Part shown: positions 1 to 5,682 of the stretch, in pieces
Position numbering within the stretch: the stretch's first letter is position 1
Layout: every line of letters starts with the position of its first letter
Assembly (NCBI GenBank): GCA_018821745.1
Contig: JAHJLU010000547.1
Span: forward strand, 1 to 5,682
Source: Myxococcota bacterium
GTDB taxonomy: Bacteria > Myxococcota_A > Polyangia > HGW-17
DNA: 5,682 nt
Reading direction: 5' to 3'
Made by a program: the position numbers and the translations under genes
The notes under the pieces: model-generated
Databases searched by the model: none
The model's input: the letters and a program-made list of their open reading frames with translations, nothing else
What the model was told of the DNA's origin: nothing

Positions 1-2593
1 CCCGGATATCGGCACGATGCCCCTCTACGGAATACTGGAGCCCGTCATATTTCTGCAGGAGCTTTGGAAGCACCATAGCCTTGAGATCATCAAGGACCTC
101 ACCGGCGCGACTGCGGGGGTTGGCGTCGGCAGAAACCTGGACCACTCTCCGCCCGTTCCTCCGCAGAATGGAAGTATAGGAACGCCCGACTGAGATATTG
201 ACCACCGCGCTCAGAGGGATATAGGCTCCCTGCGGATTCTTGACCATCAACTTCTCGAAGGTGGCCAGATTGTACCGATCCACGTGGGGCATGCGGACCA
301 TCACCTTGAGCTCATTTCGTCCCCTCACCTGCCTGAGCACCTCGCTGCCGTAGAATGCCCCCCGCAATTGATCCCCGATACTGCGGGCGGTGAAACCATA
401 TACCGCCGCTTCGGGTTTGAGTGTAATATCGTACTGGACCTTTCCCTGCTCGAACCCGTCGTCGATATCGTTGAGCATGGGATAGGTAATGAGCGCATCG
501 GCCAGCTCTGAGGAGGCCTTGCGCAGAACCTCCATATCCCGGTGGGAGAGCTCGATGGTGACGGGGCGGCCTCTGCCTCCGGGGCCCCCGGAGTCGGAAG
601 CGAAGCGGAGATATTCCACACCGGGGATCTCACCCACCCTGGCCCGCCACTTCTTGGTGAACTGATCCGTGGTCAGAATCTTGTTTCGAACGGTTGGAGG
701 CGCCATATTCACCCGGACCCTCCCCGTATGGCTCCCCTCCTTTCCGATATCGAGGGCAAAGTTCAACACCAGCTCCGGGTGTCCGCTCTCCTTGTAGACC
801 TCCTGGGCCGCTTTGAGCACGCGCTGAGTGATCTCCTCGGTCCGTGAGGCCGGAGTACCATAAGGGAGCACAATAATAGCCTCGGAAAAATCACTCTCAA
901 TAACCGGAAACAGATGGAACCCCAGCCGCCCGCTGAAGGAGTAGGCCAGGGACATCATCAGCATGGCAACAGCGAAAGCCATCACCACATAACGATAGTG
1001 CAATGTAGCGAGTAAAAACCGGCCGTATATTTTGCTGATGAAAACCTTGAACCACACGCTGAACTTCGCCTGCCAGGCGGCAAGCACATTGAGTATCCAG
1101 ATCCCCTTCCCCTCTTTACGGTGACCCAGATGGGCCGGCAATATAAAAATAGACTCCAGCAATGACACGACAAAGACGACGGTGACTACAACGGGAAGCA
1201 TTTTCCATATTTTCCCCATGCGCCCTGGCACAAAATAGATAGGGAGAAAGGTGACCACGTTGGTGAGAATGGAGAAAACCACCGGCATGGCCACATCTTT
1301 GGCCCCGTTAACCGCAGCGTCGAGCCACTTCATCCCCTCCTGGCGGTAGGTGAACACCTGCTCACCCACCACAATGGCATCATCCACAACAATTCCAAGG
1401 GCCACAATGAAGGCGAACATGGTAATGATGTTTATCGAGAAACCGAAAAACGGAAGAATAATGAAGGATCCCATGAAGGAGACGGGGATCCCCATGGCCA
1501 CCCAGAAGGCGAGGCGCGGTTCGAGAAACAGTCCCAGAAGCACCAGCACCAGGACCAACCCCATGATTCCGTTCTTCATGAGGAGATCCATGCGCTCCCG
1601 GTAAACCTTGGAATGGTCGCGGGTAATAGAAGCTTTGATCCCCTGTGGAAGGCGGGGCCGGATCTTCTCCATGACCTCTCGCACCGCGGCTGCTACAGTG
1701 AGAGGGGTCTGGTCCCCTTCCCTGAAAACCTCCAGAACAACAGCGGGCTTCCCGTTGTGGCGGGAAAACCGATCCGTCTCCTCGAAGGAGTCATGGATTG
1801 TAGCGATCTCTTTGAGTAAAATGGGATTCCCGTTTTTCCCCGTGAGAATGGGCATCTCACCGAAGGCTTTCCCGAAGTCTTTGCGCTCTTTTACCCGGAT
1901 GAGGATCTCCCCGCGACTGGTCTTGATTCCCCCTGCGGGCACCTCCCGGGAGAGGGAGCGGATTTTCGTGGCCACCTCGGGCAAAGAGAGCCCGAACCGC
2001 CGGAGATTTTCTTCGTTGATCTCTATGGATATTTCAATAGGGGGAATCCCTTCGACCTCGACAATGGAGATCCCCTTGTGGCCAATGAGTTCGTCCCGAA
2101 TATCTTCACCCAGCTCATGGAGCACGTGGGTGGAGACATCGCCGTACAGGGCAAGTCCCAAAACAGGGCGCTGCCGGGACACTACCTTCACCTTGGGCTT
2201 CTCCGCCTCCTCCGGGAAGGTGATGATGCGATCAACAGCGGACTTGATGTCCTGGGCCACGGTGACGGGATCATTCTCCACAGAGATCTCCAGGAGGACC
2301 AGCCCTGCACCCTCACGGGCCGTAGACGTAACCTCCACGATCCCCTCAATCCCGGCGACGGAATTCTCAATCGCCGTGACAATGCCCCGCTCCACCTCCT
2401 CGGGTGAGGCACCTGGATACACCACGCTCACCTCGACCATGTCGATGTTGAACGAGGGGAAAACCTCCTGCTTGATCTTCCGCATGGAGAGGTATCCACC
2501 CACCAGTAGAATGAGCATGATGAGGTTGGCTCCGACGGAGTGTCCGGCCATCCATGCTACGGGACCTTTTCCCCCGGGAGGTGTTTCGCTCAC
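1..2593 (-). CDS. RND-family efflux permease, AcrB-like (C-terminus cut by window edge)
   Basis: Inner-membrane, proton-driven pump component of a tripartite efflux system. Reading the minus strand from a GTG at 2593 gives 864 codons without a stop, to the window edge. Family features in order: TM1 about residues 20-37; EVFPSF (43-48); the porter-domain signature YPGASPEEVE (59-68); TM2-TM4 about 342-409, with the adjacent acidic pair VVDDAIVV at D404/D405, matching AcrB D407/D408 of the proton relay; TM5 about 434-455; TM6 about 464-485 followed by ESIFILPAH; TM7 about 536-553; then FHLFPVIESDF and the second periplasmic half. The DD pair favours a drug/hydrophobe-type (HAE-like) pump over the metal type; 'VGE' in place of AcrB's 'VVE' just after it suggests a subgroup away from classical AcrB. 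The relay Lys of TM10 (AcrB K940) lies beyond the window. AcrB has 1049 residues, so about 180-200 are missing. The GTG overlaps the adaptor's TGA (GTGA) and has a strong ribosome site. Substrate unknown. Confidence 0.96.
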   Translation of the reverse strand, partial: MSETPPGGKGPVAWMAGHSVGANLIMLILLVGGYLSMRKIKQEVFPSFNIDMVEVSVVYPGASPEEVERGIVTAIENSVAGIEGIVEVTSTAREGAGLVLLEISVENDPVTVAQDIKSAVDRIITFPEEAEKPKVKVVSRQRPVLGLALYGDVSTHVLHELGEDIRDELIGHKGISIVEVEGIPPIEISIEINEENLRRFGLSLPEVATKIRSLSREVPAGGIKTSRGEILIRVKERKDFGKAFGEMPILTGKNGNPILLKEIATIHDSFEETDRFSRHNGKPAVVLEVFREGDQTPLTVAAAVREVMEKIRPRLPQGIKASITRDHSKVYRERMDLLMKNGIMGLVLVLVLLGLFLEPRLAFWVAMGIPVSFMGSFIILPFFGFSINIITMFAFIVALGIVVDDAIVVGEQVFTYRQEGMKWLDAAVNGAKDVAMPVVFSILTNVVTFLPIYFVPGRMGKIWKMLPVVVTVVFVVSLLESIFILPAHLGHRKEGKGIWILNVLAAWQAKFSVWFKVFISKIYGRFLLATLHYRYVVMAFAVAMLMMSLAYSFSGRLGFHLFPVIESDFSEAIIVLPYGTPASRTEEITQRVLKAAQEVYKESGHPELVLNFALDIGKEGSHTGRVRVNMAPPTVRNKILTTDQFTKKWRARVGEIPGVEYLRFASDSGGPGGRGRPVTIELSHRDMEVLRKASSELADALITYPMLNDIDDGFEQGKVQYDITLKPEAAVYGFTARSIGDQLRGAFYGSEVLRQVRGRNELKVMVRMPHVDRYNLATFEKLMVKNPQGAYIPLSAVVNISVGRSYTSILRRNGRRVVQVSADANPRSRAGEVLDDLKAMVLPKLLQKYDGLQYSVEGHRADIR

Positions 2594-3807
2594 TTTTGGC
2601 CTCCCTTGGTTTTTTGGAGAATGTGCTCCCTGAGTCGCATTTCAGGGAGCGCAAAACCCAGATTGCTGGTAATGAGTTTGTCTCCGGGATTCAGGCCGGT
2701 GCGAAAATAGATATAGTCCCGCCCCCGCCACAGACTCTTGACTTTTCGTATCTCCAACTGATTGTTTTTGCCCAGGATCCACAGGCTCCCATCCCGATCC
2801 CAGTCCCGATGGATTTCATAAACGTTTTTCAGTTCAATACCATAAATGGTTAGCCGGACCATGGCACCGATGAGCAGGGGAAAGCGCTCCCCGGGTTTCT
2901 TCTTTAAATGGAGCGGGTCGGGGATCTCCACGAGCACTCTCATGAGTTTACTCTCTTTTTCAAGATCGGGTAGAAGCTGCTTCACGCGTCCCTCCCGGAA
3001 CACACCCTCTCCCCATGAGTCCTTGTCGAAGACATGGACCAGAGCCCCCGTCGCGCTGTTGTAACGTTCGATGTGAAAACTCCCCAGATAGGTGCGGGGA
3101 AGCTGCACTTCCACCCAGAAAGCATCGGTACCGACAATCGTACCGCAATCAGTCCCGGATGAAATTTTGGACCCGATATCAACTTTCTTCTCCAGAAGCA
3201 TGCCGTTGAAGGGGACATTTACCTTGGTACGGTTCACATCCAGCCATGCCTTGGAAGCGTAGGCCCTGGCGGAATCTATGGCCGCCTTCACCGATGCCTC
3301 CTGGGGTTTTCGGAGGATCAGGTCACGGTTTGCCCCGGTGAAGCCCTTGTCCATAAGCTTGAGTTCCCGTTCCGCCACGGACTTCTTGCCAACCTCAATG
3401 GAGAGCTCGGCTCTGGCCTTGTCCAGGTCCCCTTTTCGCATGGCATAGGTGTACATGTATTCCGCCGGCTCGATTTCAATAATCCGGTCTCCCTTGTTAA
3501 AGCGTCCGCCGGGGTAAAATTCCTTGGCGACCCACTTCACCTTCCCGCTTACGAGGCTCGCTATTCTCACCTCCCGCGAGGAGATGACATTTCCCAGCGC
3601 GGAAATCCTGGGTTTGTGGTTTCTGGGCGTGAGGGTCTTCACCTCCACCAGGGGGGCGTCTTTTTTTCGCTTCACCCGTTTCGCCTTGGGCCGGTGGGAG
3701 AGCCAGTACGATGAAATAGAGACGGCACCAACAATGATTCCCCCCATGACAATGATCTGGAACAACCTGCCCAGCCAAATGAGCGCCAGGCTTCGTTTCT
3801 CTTCCAT
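2590..3807 (-). CDS. RND efflux membrane-fusion (periplasmic adaptor) protein, HlyD/AcrA-like
   Basis: Periplasmic adaptor of 405 residues that should link the RND pump to the outer-membrane channel. A single hydrophobic anchor lies at about residues 15-36; there is no lipobox Cys, so it is membrane-anchored rather than lipidated. The first half of the lipoyl/barrel-sandwich domain is at about 80-117, with the pattern G-x-V ... GG-x-x-x-KGD-x-I (SGKV at 87-90, KGD at 105-107). A helical hairpin of about 80 residues follows (118-197), then the second lipoyl half starting at VPFNG (198-202), and a beta-barrel plus membrane-proximal region to the C-terminus (GLNPGDKLI is typical of the latter). 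Length is normal for the family. The ATG has AAAGGAG six bases upstream. It sits one base after the outer-membrane factor's stop and overlaps the pump start by four bases. Odd: eight Lys/Arg between residues 39 and 49, directly after the anchor on the predicted periplasmic side. Substrate not inferable. Confidence 0.93.
   Translation of the reverse strand: MEEKRSLALIWLGRLFQIIVMGGIIVGAVSISSYWLSHRPKAKRVKRKKDAPLVEVKTLTPRNHKPRISALGNVISSREVRIASLVSGKVKWVAKEFYPGGRFNKGDRIIEIEPAEYMYTYAMRKGDLDKARAELSIEVGKKSVAERELKLMDKGFTGANRDLILRKPQEASVKAAIDSARAYASKAWLDVNRTKVNVPFNGMLLEKKVDIGSKISSGTDCGTIVGTDAFWVEVQLPRTYLGSFHIERYNSATGALVHVFDKDSWGEGVFREGRVKQLLPDLEKESKLMRVLVEIPDPLHLKKKPGERFPLLIGAMVRLTIYGIELKNVYEIHRDWDRDGSLWILGKNNQLEIRKVKSLWRGRDYIYFRTGLNPGDKLITSNLGFALPEMRLREHILQKTKGGQK
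2600..2607 (-). promoter_or_regulatory. Ribosome binding site that fixes the GTG start of the RND permease
   Basis: AAGGGAGG on the minus strand lies inside the last codons of the adaptor gene, six bases before the GTG at 2593-2591. Together with the GTGA overlap with the adaptor stop (2593-2590) it supports GTG as the real start. It implies that ribosomes finishing the adaptor can restart on the pump. Confidence 0.8.
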
Positions 3808-3808
3808 T

Positions 3809-5227
3809 TCAATCTCCTTTGGAAAGCTCTCCCATCTCTTTGGGGGTCATCTTCCAGCTCCCCGCCAGACTGCGCAGCAGACCGATGCGCAGCTGGAGCA
3901 TGGCCCCCTGAGCCGAGAGATAGGAGAGCTCAAGATCATGGTATGCCACCTTGGCGATGAGGTAGATGGAAAAGGACAACTCCGATGTCCCCTGAAGATA
4001 ACGAAACTCCATATCTTTCAGGTATTTCCGAGACAGGGAAATCTGCTTTTCCAGACTCTTCAGATAGTTTCGTTGGACCTTCTCCCGGAGCAGCCAGGTC
4101 TCCACGTCGGAGACAGCCTTGAGCACCGTCTCCTGGTAAAGGGCAACTTTCTCCAGAAAAACTGCCCTGGTCCGCTCCACCTCGGCCTTGAGCTCGCCCC
4201 CCTTCCACAGGGGCGCGGTGAGGTTCAGCGCAAGGTTCACCAGCCAGCTCTTGAACATGTCCCGAAATGCCTGGTCAGTGGTAGAGACCCCCAGGGAGAG
4301 GGAGAGTTTGGGCAGTTGATCAGCGATGGCGGCGGCCACCCGCGCGTTGGCAGCTTTTACTGCCAGAAAGGCACTGGCCACATCCGGACGTCTTTTAATC
4401 AGATCAAGGGGAAGCCCCACCGCGGGCAAGGGGACCAGCGGGGCCAGCTTCCCGGGGAGAGTAATCTTAAGATCAGATGGATATTTCCCCAATAAAAGCG
4501 CAAGTTTTGATCGTTCCACCGCCAACTCCTGATTGGACTTGATGATGGTGGCCCGGATGGACTCCACCGCGCGGGTCTGTTGCAAAATATCGGCCAGACT
4601 GCCCTGCCCATTGGCGAAACGGATCTTCTGGCTCTTCAGATAGCGCTCGTTGAGGGTCACCTGATTGTTCAGGAGCCCAATTCGGGCGGAGAGCTCCACC
4701 ATGGTGTAATATGATGAGACGACCTCGCCGGAGAGCGTGAGCGCAGAGGTAAGGAGGGCGGCATGGGAGGCCAGCGTGTCGTACTCAATTGCCTGGAGTT
4801 CACTCCGCCGCCGTCCCCACAGATCAACCTCGTAGCTCGCCGCGAGAGAGAGTGAAAAACCCTGTATGGAAGCACCCTTGCCTGCCCCGAAGTTGTAACC
4901 ATAGCCGCCGTTGGCGGATCCGCTCAGTGCGAGGGTGGGGAACCGCGTGGCGCCCAGCTTTTTTGCCTGGGCCACTGCTACCAGCAGGCGGGCGTAAGTC
5001 GCCCTGACCGAGGGGTTTCGGGCCAGCGCCGTGGCAATCAACGCATTGAGCTGGCTGTCATTGAAATGGAGCCACCACCGCTGGTTCAGTTTTATAGCCC
5101 CGCCACTGAGTGAAAACTTCTGGGGCACCCTCGCCTTGACCTTGTCCATTGCAGGGGCGGTACCCCTGGCGCATGAGACCAAAAAGAGAAGGGTCAAAAG
5201 TGGAATGTACAACCTTGATATATTCAT
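3809..5227 (-). CDS. Outer-membrane factor lipoprotein of an RND efflux system, NodT/OprM-type
   Basis: TolC-like outer-membrane channel, expected to be a trimer that receives substrate from the adaptor/pump pair. From the ATG at 5227 it has 472 residues. A compact lipoprotein signal runs M1 to a lipobox LVSC at 16-19; Ala at +2 after Cys19 argues against inner-membrane retention. Family marks: WW-x-x-F-x-D-x-x-L (51-60) and ARNPSVR (69-75) at the start of the first OEP repeat; YEVDLWGR with VDLWGR at 134-139; LLLGKYP ahead of the second repeat; RRPDV (279-283); a SLAGSW motif near the end (453-458), comparable to the ALGGGW-like end of NodT proteins. First gene of the operon, stopping one base before the adaptor. 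Start uncertain: an in-frame ATG at 5269 adds 14 residues and has AGGGG eight bases upstream, while the ATG at 5227 lacks a clear ribosome site. I prefer 5227 because it gives a normal short n-region; the longer form would put about 24 residues before the hydrophobic core. Confidence 0.94.
   Translation of the reverse strand: MNISRLYIPLLTLLFLVSCARGTAPAMDKVKARVPQKFSLSGGAIKLNQRWWLHFNDSQLNALIATALARNPSVRATYARLLVAVAQAKKLGATRFPTLALSGSANGGYGYNFGAGKGASIQGFSLSLAASYEVDLWGRRRSELQAIEYDTLASHAALLTSALTLSGEVVSSYYTMVELSARIGLLNNQVTLNERYLKSQKIRFANGQGSLADILQQTRAVESIRATIIKSNQELAVERSKLALLLGKYPSDLKITLPGKLAPLVPLPAVGLPLDLIKRRPDVASAFLAVKAANARVAAAIADQLPKLSLSLGVSTTDQAFRDMFKSWLVNLALNLTAPLWKGGELKAEVERTRAVFLEKVALYQETVLKAVSDVETWLLREKVQRNYLKSLEKQISLSRKYLKDMEFRYLQGTSELSFSIYLIAKVAYHDLELSYLSAQGAMLQLRIGLLRSLAGSWKMTPKEMGELSKGD
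3814..3820 (-). promoter_or_regulatory. Ribosome binding site of the adaptor gene, within the end of the outer-membrane factor gene
   Basis: AAAGGAG on the minus strand, six bases before the ATG at 3807-3805. It is formed by the last sense codons of the upstream gene (Lys-Gly-Asp, then TGA at 3811-3809). The junction TGA-A-ATG has a one-base gap and implies translational coupling. Confidence 0.8.
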
Positions 5228-5266
5228 AATCTTTGAAGTGCGCAGGACGGGAAGGGTTGCCCCGCA

Positions 5267-5282
5267 CATCGGTTAGACCCCT
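5267..5282 (-). promoter_or_regulatory. Alternative upstream start with ribosome site for the outer-membrane factor
   Basis: On the minus strand AGGGG (5282-5278) precedes an in-frame ATG (5269-5267) by eight bases. This would extend the lipoprotein by 14 residues (MCGATLPVLRTSKI) ahead of the preferred Met. The ribosome site favours this start and the shape of the signal peptide disfavours it, so either could be used. Confidence 0.4.
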
Positions 5283-5305
5283 GTTTCTACCAATGGTTCC
5301 ATTTT

Positions 5306-5334
5306 ATTTCACTAAATTTCTAATGCACTATCAA
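5306..5334 (-). promoter_or_regulatory. Possible sigma-70-like promoter of the efflux operon
   Basis: On the minus strand TTGATA (5334-5329, five of six matches to TTGACA) is followed after 17 bases by TGAAAT (5311-5306, four of six matches to TATAAT), within an AT-rich patch. Transcription would begin near 5299, giving a leader of about 30 bases to the ATG at 5269 or about 70 to the ATG at 5227. Position and spacing are right but the -10 is weak, and such matches arise by chance in AT-rich DNA. Confidence 0.4.
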
Positions 5335-5350
5335 ACAAATCCACGGCCAA

Positions 5351-5370
5351 CCCCAAGGGGCGGTCGACCC
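5351..5370. repeat. Two adjacent short palindromes in the divergent intergenic region
   Basis: CCCCAAGGGG (5351-5360, arms of four around AA) is followed at once by GGTCGACC (5362-5369, a perfect eight-base palindrome). The GGGG of the first can also pair with the CCCC after the second across seven bases. They lie just upstream of the possible efflux promoter and could be a regulator site, but they are short and sit in C/G-rich sequence where chance palindromes are common. Confidence 0.3.
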
Positions 5371-5373
5371 CCT

Positions 5374-5409
5374 CGCGCCACCCACCGATTCTACGCGCCC
5401 GCCCACCGA
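5374..5409. repeat. Imperfect tandem direct repeat between the divergent genes
   Basis: Two copies of CGCGCC-(1 or 2 bases)-CCCACCGA occur at 5374-5388 and 5394-5409. The first halves are 20 bases apart and the second halves 21, close to two helical turns, so both would face the same side of the DNA. The repeat lies between the efflux operon and lspA. A tandem operator for a regulator of either gene is possible; low-complexity C-rich sequence is the dull alternative. Confidence 0.45.
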
Positions 5410-5501
5410 AAAAATGGGCCAATCCTTGGATAAAGCTTGATATCTGTGGAATTTTCTGCGAGATGATAGAGTTCTGTTCACCGTACCCCATGGTGGTATC
5501 C

Positions 5502-5508
5502 GGGAGGA
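5502..5508 (+). promoter_or_regulatory. Ribosome binding site of lspA
   Basis: GGGAGGA ends four bases before the ATG at 5513 and supports that start. The nearby ATG at 5490 is in a different frame and I saw no in-frame ATG just upstream. I could not identify a convincing lspA promoter: TTGATA at 5437-5442 has no good -10 partner at 16-18 bases. Confidence 0.75.
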
Positions 5509-5512
5509 TTTT

Positions 5513-5682
5513 ATGGAGAAACGCAAAAAAGTTATTATCTTCGCTTCGATTATCATTGCCTGTTTCACAGCTGATATCGGGTCGAAAATTTGGGCACAGA
5601 AGACGGTGGAGTCACAATACCATGACCCCACGGAGCAGAAATCCTTCAGGATCCGCTTCAATCTGGCCTACAACACGGGCGC
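5513..5682 (+). CDS. lspA: Lipoprotein signal peptidase (signal peptidase II), N-terminal part only
   Basis: Inner-membrane aspartyl protease that removes signal peptides from diacylglyceryl-modified prolipoproteins. Only the first 56 complete codons are in the window. Visible: a basic start MEKRKK, a first membrane segment at about residues 7-22, then DIGSK (21-25), matching the conserved D-x-x-(S/T)K after TM1 (DLGSK in E. coli LspA); a periplasmic stretch; and FNLAYNTGA at 49-57, matching the conserved N-x-GAAF region, cut in the middle. The distance from D21 to N54 (33 residues) is close to that in E. coli LspA. The catalytic aspartates lie later in the family, outside the window, so activity cannot be judged. 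Transcribed divergently from the efflux operon. The match rests on two short motifs plus topology, but their order and spacing are characteristic. Confidence 0.85.
   Translation, partial: MEKRKKVIIFASIIIACFTADIGSKIWAQKTVESQYHDPTEQKSFRIRFNLAYNTG

Noticed and set aside
563..598. Gly-rich stretch SDSGGPGGRGRP (residues 666-677) in the permease, considered as an unusual insertion.
   Set aside because: Flexible Gly/Pro-rich segments occur at this place in the second periplasmic half of many RND pumps, and the frame continues normally on both sides.
1608..2633. A 341-codon open frame on the plus strand.
   Set aside because: It lies opposite the RND permease, whose minus-strand frame shows clear family motifs. 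Its product is rich in Ser/Arg/Pro with no recognisable domain, as expected of the antisense frame of a gene with GC-rich third positions.
3524..4495. A 323-codon open frame on the plus strand.
   Set aside because: It runs antisense across the junction of two well-supported minus-strand genes, has no recognisable motif and no good start context.
5351..5420. Possible rho-independent terminator in the intergenic region (short G/C inverted repeats, GCCCA at 5401-5405 pairing with TGGGC at 5415-5419 around an A-run).
   Set aside because: Stems are only four or five pairs, no T-run follows, and both flanking genes point away from this region, so neither needs a terminator here.
5233..5433. A 66-codon plus-strand open frame overlapping the outer-membrane factor start.
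   Set aside because: The product is Pro/Arg-rich low complexity from C-rich DNA, with no supporting ribosome site or motif.
5320..5661. A 113-codon minus-strand open frame through the intergenic region and opposite lspA.
   Set aside because: Most of it is antisense to the lspA start or lies in C-rich intergenic DNA; no domain, and it conflicts with a gene that has a good ribosome site and family motifs.
1..5682. A wholly new system, CRISPR array, mobile element or RNA gene.
   Set aside because: Nearly all bases are accounted for by three efflux genes and lspA; I saw no regularly spaced repeat array, transposase motif, tRNA-like cloverleaf or rRNA sequence.

Overview
The window carries one end of a Gram-negative tripartite efflux locus on the minus strand and, divergently from it, the 5' end of a plus-strand gene that reads as signal peptidase II. 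An outer-membrane lipoprotein, a periplasmic adaptor, an RND pump and a lipoprotein signal peptidase together require a two-membrane bacterium. Shine-Dalgarno sites are strong and base composition looks moderately GC-rich. I cannot name the lineage; a proteobacterial or deltaproteobacterial-like organism is only a guess.

Layout, in order of transcription on the minus strand: (1) 5227-3809, a NodT/OprM-type outer-membrane factor with a lipoprotein signal; (2) 3807-2590, a membrane-fusion (adaptor) protein with one N-terminal membrane anchor and a split lipoyl domain; (3) 2593-1, an AcrB-like RND inner-membrane permease, open over 864 codons and cut by the window edge about 180-200 residues before its expected end. 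The genes are packed: outer-membrane factor and adaptor are separated by one base (TGA-A-ATG), and adaptor and pump overlap by four bases (GTGA), so this is almost certainly one operon with coupled translation. The products should form one proton-driven pump spanning both membranes. The acidic pair in TM4 (D404, D405) fits a drug/hydrophobe-type (HAE-like) pump, but the substrate cannot be read from the sequence.

From about 5228 to 5512 lies a divergent intergenic region of roughly 285 bases. It holds a possible sigma-70-like promoter for the efflux operon, a C-rich stretch with two short palindromes, and an imperfect tandem direct repeat on a pitch of about 20 bases. From 5513 to the right edge runs the start of lspA on the plus strand.

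I found no RNA genes, mobile elements or CRISPR array. The content is mostly ordinary. The points most worth a second look are the repeat in the divergent promoter region, the very basic periplasmic-side flank of the adaptor's anchor, and the ambiguous start of the outer-membrane factor.
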